From contig JABHUT010000012.1 in the NCBI GenBank assembly GCA_018658685.1, positions 1 through 11,397 on the forward strand: DNA of 11,397 nt. Reading direction: 5' to 3'. The notes under the pieces were generated by a model. The model made no database searches. It saw only the letters and a list, made by a program, of their open reading frames with translations, and was not told the origin of the DNA. The position numbers and the translations under genes were made by a program. The stretch is from Alphaproteobacteria bacterium (GTDB lineage Bacteria; Pseudomonadota; Alphaproteobacteria; MED-G09). Below are positions 6,560 to 11,397 of this stretch, in pieces. The first letter of the stretch is position 1; each line of letters starts with the position of its first letter.

Positions 6560-7501
6560 CTAAGGCTTTTTAACAAAAGAGAATTTAAAGTTTTTATCTC
6601 TATAAAGAACTATATCGGCAAAATTAGGGATTTCCTCAAGGACATATCTTGTTAATCTTTCATAATGCATAACAAATCTATAGACCTCAGCCTTATCCAT
6701 TATTTTATTATCTGAGCTATTAGATGATATTGTTTTCAGCAATGTTTGCTCTTGAAGCCACCTACTTTCATAAACATCACTCATATTTGGAACTTTAATC
6801 ATTAAAAGTAAGTCTATTTTATTAAATAAATTTTGGTAATCCCCAGCTAATTCTTTATTGCTCCATTTAGACCAGATGCCGTTTGGATCTTCTTCTTTCT
6901 CTAAATCATTAATTGGAGGTATCCAGTTTTCAAAAGAAATTGGTTTAGCACCTCCAAACCAAGCATCAAAAAAAATAAAATCTGGTTTTCCTTTAAATTT
7001 TTGCCATTTTTCTCTAGGAAAGTGTTTATCCTGTATTTTAGAAAAGGAAGGAATGGAAGTCTGTGTGGAGGAATTTGCAGTATAAAGAGAATGCAAAAGA
7101 TCAAGACCAAGCTTAACATTATGAGTTCCAGGAACACCTCGTATTTTACATAAAGGGTGAATAGTTTTAGCTAAAATATTCCTCTCTTCAGGTGTTTTGT
7201 ATAAATCGTCAATTGAGAAACCAGTTGTTTTTTTTTCAAAACCCACTTGTAAAACAAGCTGAATAAAGTCTGAAAGAGTAGTTTTTCCTGATCCCTGACC
7301 CCCTGTAAAACCAATCAAGTATGGTTTTTCTTTAGTTTTTAAAGAATTAAAATAAACAGCAAGAGGTATAACAATCTCTTTAAAAAATTCTGAAGGAATA
7401 TTATTAATTTTTAATTTAGATGATAGATCTTTTATTTCTGATTTCGTTTTATTAAAAATCTGTTCGCAAATAGAATTATCGATATTTGGTATTTTTTTCA
7501 T
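6560..7501 (-). CDS. D-glycerate 3-kinase-like P-loop kinase with divergent active-site motifs
   Basis: 313 residues. A Walker A motif, GGQGSGKT (67-74), follows an N-terminal helical region; SIDDLYKTPEER (97-108) and IRGVPGTHN (120-128) are signature blocks of the plant/yeast/YggC-type glycerate kinase family, as is the C-terminal FVMHYERLTRYVL segment with RWLQEQ (247-252). The family phosphorylates D-glycerate with ATP in the glycerate/photorespiratory pathway. Three blocks differ from what I recall of the family: GTHD reads GTHN (Asn128), PxFDK reads PSFSK (Ser154) and FEGW reads FDAW (Asp179, Ala180). The substrate may therefore be different. The gene starts 14 bp after the Rieske gene with no clear Shine-Dalgarno site, suggesting translational coupling. 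A nine-A run encodes EKK near residue 90, with the frame intact across it. Confidence 0.85.
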   Translation of the reverse strand: MKKIPNIDNSICEQIFNKTKSEIKDLSSKLKINNIPSEFFKEIVIPLAVYFNSLKTKEKPYLIGFTGGQGSGKTTLSDFIQLVLQVGFEKKTTGFSIDDLYKTPEERNILAKTIHPLCKIRGVPGTHNVKLGLDLLHSLYTANSSTQTSIPSFSKIQDKHFPREKWQKFKGKPDFIFFDAWFGGAKPISFENWIPPINDLEKEEDPNGIWSKWSNKELAGDYQNLFNKIDLLLMIKVPNMSDVYESRWLQEQTLLKTISSNSSDNKIMDKAEVYRFVMHYERLTRYVLEEIPNFADIVLYRDKNFKFSFVKKP

Positions 7502-7515
7502 TTTAGCATTTAGTT

Positions 7516-8742
7516 TTAAGCTTCAATAAATGGATCCAAAACATTAGGAACCTGAATATCTTTTGGTATATTTTCTCTACCAATCCAATCATCAATCATT
7601 TGATGGTAATAATATATTCTTCTTTCTTGATAATTAAGCGGCATAGATTCAAAAACACCCGAGTCATGAGATATCTGCATAGGCTCAAGATTTTTAAAAT
7701 CTTCCTCCATAATTAAATCAAAAGAGATTTCCTGCTCCCTCCAATAATCTGGTTTTTTATCACCTGGCCATTTTGGAGCAATCTGTATCCATTCAAATTC
7801 TGTTTCCCTTAGACCTTTTGGCCAAAATAATATTGCTGGATATCCAGAGGTATCTGTTGGAGTAATAAAATTTGGAAACATTCCATAGGCAACATTTGTT
7901 TCAGCATGAATTTTATCACATGTTTCAATATAAGGAACATAATCAGCATTTTCTGCACCCAAAAAACCGCCATCTAGATTTATTTTTTTTGGAGTGACCA
8001 TTCTCGAATGGCCATTTTTTAATAAACCTGCTGCCATAGCACTTCCATCAAGGAGAATATTAACGGTATCTTTATGAATTGTTGGAGCATGGTAAACCTC
8101 CATAAATGCATCTAAACATGTTTTCCAGTTTGCCTTAACAGTAACACTCTTTTTGTAAACAGTTATAAGCTCTGAACTATTAAAACATTCTAGTTCATGA
8201 GCAACAGGATTTAAAAAATCTATCAAACTACCTGGATCATCTTGAGATAAAGAAATATAAACCCACCCACCCCAAGTATCACAATGAGCCTGCTTTAATT
8301 TTTTACAATTTGGATCAAAATCTTTAAAATCTCTCATATCTGGAACCTTAACAAGATTTCCAGAAAGATCATAAGCCCAGCTATGATATTGACATCTTAA
8401 CATTTTTGTATTGCCCTTTTCATCCCTAACAACAGGCGCACCTCTGTGTTGGCAGGTATTATAAAAAGCCTTAAGGCTATAATCATTTTGTCTAACTATA
8501 AGAATTTCACGCCCAAGTTTATTGAACATTTTATAATCACCAGGATTAGGAACTTCATCTTCTCGAAAAATCATAAGCCAAGATTTAAGAAAAATATTTT
8601 CTATCTCAAGATCATATAGGGTTTTATCAGTATATCTTTTTCCTGGAATTTCAGGCAACTTTGGAAATCCCTCTGGATGAGAGTTTCTTGTTCTCTCATA
8701 ATCCATTTGAGCCTTTATCTCATTAATTTTTTTAATATCCAT
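7516..8742 (-). CDS. Rieske-type aromatic ring-hydroxylating oxygenase, alpha (catalytic) subunit
   Basis: 408 residues with both metal centres intact. The N-terminal Rieske domain binds its [2Fe-2S] cluster through Cys97-x-His99 and Cys117-x2-His120 (CQH and CQYH). The C-terminal SRPBCC-fold catalytic domain binds mononuclear Fe(II) with His218 and His223 (EVYHAPTIH) and Asp348 (MEEDFK); Glu215 takes the place of the usual bridging Asp. Such enzymes use O2 and electrons from a reductase to hydroxylate, cis-dihydroxylate or demethylate aromatic, alicyclic or quaternary-amine substrates. No beta subunit, ferredoxin or reductase gene lies nearby, so it probably shares an unlinked partner. It follows the crotonase gene by 20 bp, with TGGGG five to six bases before the ATG, and precedes the kinase-like gene by 14 bp. 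The family is secure, the substrate unknown. Confidence 0.95.
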   Translation of the reverse strand: MDIKKINEIKAQMDYERTRNSHPEGFPKLPEIPGKRYTDKTLYDLEIENIFLKSWLMIFREDEVPNPGDYKMFNKLGREILIVRQNDYSLKAFYNTCQHRGAPVVRDEKGNTKMLRCQYHSWAYDLSGNLVKVPDMRDFKDFDPNCKKLKQAHCDTWGGWVYISLSQDDPGSLIDFLNPVAHELECFNSSELITVYKKSVTVKANWKTCLDAFMEVYHAPTIHKDTVNILLDGSAMAAGLLKNGHSRMVTPKKINLDGGFLGAENADYVPYIETCDKIHAETNVAYGMFPNFITPTDTSGYPAILFWPKGLRETEFEWIQIAPKWPGDKKPDYWREQEISFDLIMEEDFKNLEPMQISHDSGVFESMPLNYQERRIYYYHQMIDDWIGRENIPKDIQVPNVLDPFIEA

Positions 8743-8762
8743 AAATACCCCACAAAATACTT

Positions 8763-9539
8763 TTATTTAAAATCTGCTAATCTTTCATTTGTATCATTAA
8801 TTTCTGGAAATTCTCTCTCAAGTTCAGCCTCAAGTGCTTTTTCCATTGAAAGTCCTAATTGAGATATAGCGTAAAGATTTTTAAAAGCTTTTACTGCTTC
8901 TTGAGAGTTTGATGCAATTTGTGATGCTCTTTTGTTAACCAGTTTATCCAAAGATTCTTTATCTACTTCTGCTGCATTTGCTATACCAATTTTTACTGCT
9001 TCTTCTCCACTTACAATACGTGCAGAAAAAGATAATTCCTTTGCCATACGAACACCGATAGCTTGTGATAGGGTTTGAGACATTCCCCAAGTAGGTCTTA
9101 ATCCAAATTTAGCATGTGTATCTCCAAATTTAGTATCAATTGTTGTAAAAACAAAATCACAATGTAATGCCATTTCTAATGCACCTGTAAAACAAGCCCC
9201 ATGAACCTTTGCAATTATAGGGCAACGACTATTACGTATTGTATGCCAAGCTTCAGCAGCAGGTTTATCAAAAATATCCCCTATTTTTCCGGCCTTTGGA
9301 TCAAAACCTTGTAATACTTTAAGATCAACTCCTGCTGAAAAAGCTCTCCCAGATCCTTCAAGAACAATAACAGAAACATCTGAGTCTTTTTCAGCCTGAG
9401 TTACAAGCATTTTTATTCCATCAAACATTTCAGGTCGCAAAGCATTCATTGCTTCAGGCCTATTAAGGGTAATTGTTAAGACCTTATTGCTAATCTCACA
9501 AAGAAGAAAATCAGTAGGACTTTTGTATAGTTCAGTCAT
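8763..9539 (-). CDS. Crotonase-family protein (enoyl-CoA hydratase/isomerase-like) lacking the second catalytic Glu
   Basis: 258 residues, full crotonase length, with NRPEAMNALR near the N-terminus and AFSAGVDLK forming the CoA/oxyanion region. TGALEMALHCDF supplies the first catalytic acid, Glu122. Twenty residues later, where hydratases carry the second Glu, FGDTHAKFGLRP has His142. The 'DTHA+xG' version is known from a subgroup annotated enoyl-CoA hydratase (EchA-like), so this is a recognisable lineage rather than damage. With only one Glu it may work as an isomerase, a lyase/hydrolase on CoA thioesters, or a specialised hydratase. It is clearly different from the hydratase at 793-1569. 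GGAG lies five bases before the ATG. It is followed at 20 bp by the Rieske gene and is preceded by a 48-bp gap, where a new transcript could start. Confidence 0.9.
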   Translation of the reverse strand: MTELYKSPTDFLLCEISNKVLTITLNRPEAMNALRPEMFDGIKMLVTQAEKDSDVSVIVLEGSGRAFSAGVDLKVLQGFDPKAGKIGDIFDKPAAEAWHTIRNSRCPIIAKVHGACFTGALEMALHCDFVFTTIDTKFGDTHAKFGLRPTWGMSQTLSQAIGVRMAKELSFSARIVSGEEAVKIGIANAAEVDKESLDKLVNKRASQIASNSQEAVKAFKNLYAISQLGLSMEKALEAELEREFPEINDTNERLADFK

Positions 9540-9575
9540 TTTATCTCCATACTTATTCTATCAGAATTTTATACC

Positions 9576-9591
9576 TTAAAATATATTTTAA
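9576..9591. repeat. 16-bp perfect AT palindrome between the acetyltransferase and crotonase genes
   Basis: TTAAAATATATTTTAA is self-complementary over all 16 bases and overlaps the stop codon of the GNAT gene. The minus strand just downstream reads TATAAAAT, a -10-like box, without a good -35. In the only long gap of the seven-gene group it could mark an internal promoter or operator for the crotonase-Rieske part. The A+T-only composition also makes chance plausible. Confidence 0.3.
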
Positions 9592-10175
9592 CTCTTAGCA
9601 TCTCTTATCATTGGATAGGCAGTGGGAGAGTCACCAATCTGAACCTCACCAATGCACTCAAAACCATGTCTTTCATAAAGGGATTTATTCCGAGGACTTG
9701 AAGCCTCTAAGTAAGCTCTCTCTTTTTTTTCATCAACCATTTTAAGAGCTTCTTTTAGTAAAAATGATCCTATACCCAATCCTTGTTTTGATGGGTCTAC
9801 AGATATAAAGGCTAAATACCATGCATCATCAGGATGATATTCGGAAAACTCTTCAAAAAATTTTAAAGCGTTCTCTAATCGATCCTTAGGTATTGATTCA
9901 AAAGTTGAATAAAGAACAGTTTCGTCAAATTCAAAACCAGGCGGATGCCATAATGAGGTACCATAAAAATTTTCTTCGGAAAAAACAATATTACTCTCAA
10001 AAGATTTCTTAGAAAACTCATCCATCCATAAATCAAAACTATTTAAAAAAGAATTTGCATCAGGAAAAACCCATCGTAACAAGGCATCTGAAGAAAAGCC
10101 GAGTTTAAGAACGGCTTTAACTTGATCTTTATTTTTTTTATCTGTTTTGATTATTTTTGGATAATTATTTTCCAT
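9588..10175 (-). CDS. GNAT-family N-acetyltransferase
   Basis: 195 residues. The acetyl-CoA-binding motif A is clear: AFISVDPSKQGLGIG, with the pyrophosphate loop QGLGIG at 131-136, followed by motif B as LEASSPRNKSLYERHGFE (157-173), in which Tyr167 is the likely general acid. The N-terminal half (about 1-115), with WVFPDA and SLWHPPG, fits the GNAT subgroup whose members have an aromatic-rich acceptor domain. It transfers an acetyl or related acyl group from CoA to an amine; the acceptor is unknown and may be a metabolite or an antibiotic-like compound. Its ATG shares one base with the stop of the membrane-protein gene (TGATG), so the two are very probably translationally coupled. The independent ribosome site is weak. 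Confidence 0.9.
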   Translation of the reverse strand: MENNYPKIIKTDKKNKDQVKAVLKLGFSSDALLRWVFPDANSFLNSFDLWMDEFSKKSFESNIVFSEENFYGTSLWHPPGFEFDETVLYSTFESIPKDRLENALKFFEEFSEYHPDDAWYLAFISVDPSKQGLGIGSFLLKEALKMVDEKKERAYLEASSPRNKSLYERHGFECIGEVQIGDSPTAYPMIRDAKS

Positions 10176-10669
10176 CAGCTTGCTCGATAAAATATTGTTC
10201 TAATAAATGCTATAGAACTTTGAATTAAAAATAATATTAAACAAACGGTGTAAAAATTTGCTTTGGATTCTATAAAATTAATTATCATTAAACCTGAAAT
10301 AATAAAGTTCAAAACAAGCATTCCCATTTGAACGATTGCCAAAGGTAATGGAAATAAATCTGAATAACCCTCTAACCTCAATTTTGTTACGCGTCTTGGA
10401 AAAATAAACAACCCTAAAATAGAGTATAAACAGAGGAGCCAATTAACAATTAGCCAAGAAATTTGATGATCATCTCCAAAAACAGCAAATGGAATAAGAG
10501 CGCAAAACATAGCGCCAATTGCAGAATACGTTAAAAGTTGAATACGAAAATTATCAGGTGCACTAAACCCATCGCTAGTTCTACTTAATCCAATTAAAAT
10601 TGCTGAAAAACCAAGAATACCTAGAGCTATCTCAGCAATTAATTGTAACGCATGAAAATTAGGATCCAT
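10175..10669 (-). CDS. Five-helix membrane protein of unknown function
   Basis: 164 residues, mostly hydrophobic. Five likely membrane segments lie at about 6-28, 43-65, 70-90, 107-132 and 138-160, joined by short loops. The first segment contains AEIALGILGFSAILIGL, a glycine-spaced helix seen in a group of uncharacterised proteobacterial membrane proteins; I do not recognise a named domain, catalytic motif or transporter signature. Loops with FPRRVTKLR (about 90-98) and the C-terminal FYRAS suggest cytoplasmic positive patches. It starts five bases after the stop of the NmrA-like gene, with a weak GGA site inside that gene, and its TGA overlaps the ATG of the acetyltransferase gene. Such tight coupling on both sides suggests that the three products are needed together. 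No signal peptide distinct from the first helix. Confidence 0.8.
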   Translation of the reverse strand: MDPNFHALQLIAEIALGILGFSAILIGLSRTSDGFSAPDNFRIQLLTYSAIGAMFCALIPFAVFGDDHQISWLIVNWLLCLYSILGLFIFPRRVTKLRLEGYSDLFPLPLAIVQMGMLVLNFIISGLMIINFIESKANFYTVCLILFLIQSSIAFIRTIFYRAS

Positions 10670-10674
10670 ATATT

Positions 10675-11397
10675 TTATCCAGCAGTTGTTTCAAGCTCTT
10701 CATCCCAATCTTGTTGCTTCATCCATTCGCTAAATGGGGTTAACTTTATCGGAATCTCTTTTAATACTGGGGCCATATCAACTTTAAAGGGCTTATGCTC
10801 AGAAATATTATTAAAGCGATAAAAATCAGACATACTTTCTGAAAAAGCAGCCCTATCAGAGGAACGACCTCCCCTTTTTCCATCATCTTCATCTTTATAA
10901 AAAATATCATAAAGCCTATTTGAAAAATCTTTCAAATCTAATTCCTCATAGCGAATAGGCCTTCCAAAGTGGCCAGATAATAAATCAGCAACCCTAGGCG
11001 GTGTAAAAATTTCAGGCCCCCCTATATTTATACATCTTCCAACCAAGTCGTCTCGATCGATTGCTGCTATCATAAATTTTGCTACATCATCAAGACATAT
11101 CCAACTTGCCTCTAGACTTGGATTATGGGGGTAAGTATATAAATCATTTTTCATTATATCCTCTCTTGCCCAGCTAGTAAGTAGATTATCCATGAATAAA
11201 ACAGGTTGAAAGGTAGTTGTTTGAACTCCCGCCTGCATGAGCATGCTCACCATTAACTTAACACTATCATAACCAGCTTGACCAACTTCACCAAGTTCGT
11301 CAGGTGGACCCCAACAGCAAGTATTATAAATAATTCGTCTTACTCCAGCTCTTTTAGAAGCACTACCAACTGTAGCAGCAAAATCAAGTGCTTTATG
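10675..11397 (-). CDS. NmrA-like atypical SDR / NAD(P)-dependent epimerase-like protein, 5' end missing
   Basis: The frame stays open from the stop at 10675 to the right edge, so the N-terminus, including the Rossmann glycine motif, lies outside the window; 240 residues are visible. The ATG at 11251-11253 is not the start, because the preceding residues are plainly family sequence: HKALDFAATVGSASKRAGVRR, then IIYNTCCWGPP and GYDSVKL, where Tyr-x3-Lys resembles the SDR catalytic pair. QAGVQTTTFQPVLFMDNL, WICLDDVAKFMIAAID and GRCINIGGPEIFTPPRVADLL are typical of NmrA-like and extended atypical SDRs (conserved RP/QP turn, DDVA, NIGGPE). Such proteins bind NAD(P) and act either as reductases/epimerases or as redox sensors. 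The C-terminal 80 residues are hydrophilic and unassigned. It leads the visible part of the seven-gene minus-strand group. Confidence 0.88.
   Translation of the reverse strand, partial: HKALDFAATVGSASKRAGVRRIIYNTCCWGPPDELGEVGQAGYDSVKLMVSMLMQAGVQTTTFQPVLFMDNLLTSWAREDIMKNDLYTYPHNPSLEASWICLDDVAKFMIAAIDRDDLVGRCINIGGPEIFTPPRVADLLSGHFGRPIRYEELDLKDFSNRLYDIFYKDEDDGKRGGRSSDRAAFSESMSDFYRFNNISEHKPFKVDMAPVLKEIPIKLTPFSEWMKQQDWDEELETTAG

Noticed and set aside
6858..7137. Additional open frames on both strands overlapping the kinase-like gene
   Set aside because: They are out of frame with a well-supported P-loop kinase and lack ribosome sites or family motifs.
7228..7236. Nine-base A run (minus strand) in the kinase gene as a possible frameshift
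   Set aside because: The conserved blocks before and after it (GGQGSGKT and SIDDLYK) are in the same frame, so there is no evidence of slippage in the sequence.
11251..11253. ATG as start of the NmrA-like gene
   Set aside because: The 48 codons upstream to the window edge are open and encode recognisable family sequence including YDSVK.
1..11397. Defence system, CRISPR, toxin-antitoxin or mobile-element signatures
   Set aside because: All genes belong to metabolic or transport families apart from one unknown membrane protein; no direct-repeat arrays, transposases, integrases or terminal repeats were seen.

Overview
The window is AT-rich (about a third G+C by eye) and densely coding. It holds twelve protein genes, two of them cut by the window edges, and the longest non-coding stretch is about 140 bp. 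There are no RNA genes, insertion sequences, phage genes or CRISPR arrays that I can support. The low G+C, tight packing, AT-rich Shine-Dalgarno leaders and gene mix (Rieske oxygenase, several SDRs, crotonases, an AKR, a GMC oxidoreductase, an MFS carrier) suggest a streamlined marine proteobacterium, perhaps a SAR86-like gammaproteobacterium. That placement is inference from style, not from a marker gene.

Layout. (1) 2-796, plus: C-terminal part of a GMC flavoprotein oxidoreductase. Its stop codon overlaps that of the convergent next gene. (2) 793-4766, minus, read right to left: a CsgA/C-factor-like SDR, an aldo/keto reductase, a 12-helix MFS carrier and an enoyl-CoA hydratase with both catalytic glutamates. 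Gaps are 47 to 109 bp. The gap before the hydratase carries a good promoter candidate framed by a perfect 7-bp inverted repeat. (3) 4908-5690, plus: a classical SDR, divergent from the first SDR across a 141-bp AT-rich region. (4) 5707-11397, minus: seven genes, read from the right edge as an NmrA-like atypical SDR (5' end missing), a five-helix membrane protein of unknown function, a GNAT acetyltransferase, a crotonase-fold protein lacking the second catalytic Glu, a Rieske ring-hydroxylating oxygenase alpha subunit, a divergent D-glycerate 3-kinase-like P-loop kinase and an alpha/beta hydrolase. Spacing is 1-bp overlap to 20 bp, except one 48-bp gap holding a 16-bp AT palindrome, so most are probably co-transcribed.

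The content reads as a catabolic or modifying gene set: a carrier for uptake, oxygenation by the Rieske enzyme, alcohol/carbonyl redox by GMC, AKR and three SDR-type enzymes, hydration of enoyl-CoA thioesters, and hydrolysis. The substrate cannot be read from the sequence. No acyl-CoA ligase, acyl-CoA dehydrogenase, thiolase or Rieske electron-transfer partner is present here, so any pathway must be completed elsewhere. The most interesting signal is that three consecutive-operon enzymes (crotonase, kinase, hydrolase) carry substitutions at positions that are normally acidic and functional in their families, although all remain intact, conserved-looking frames.
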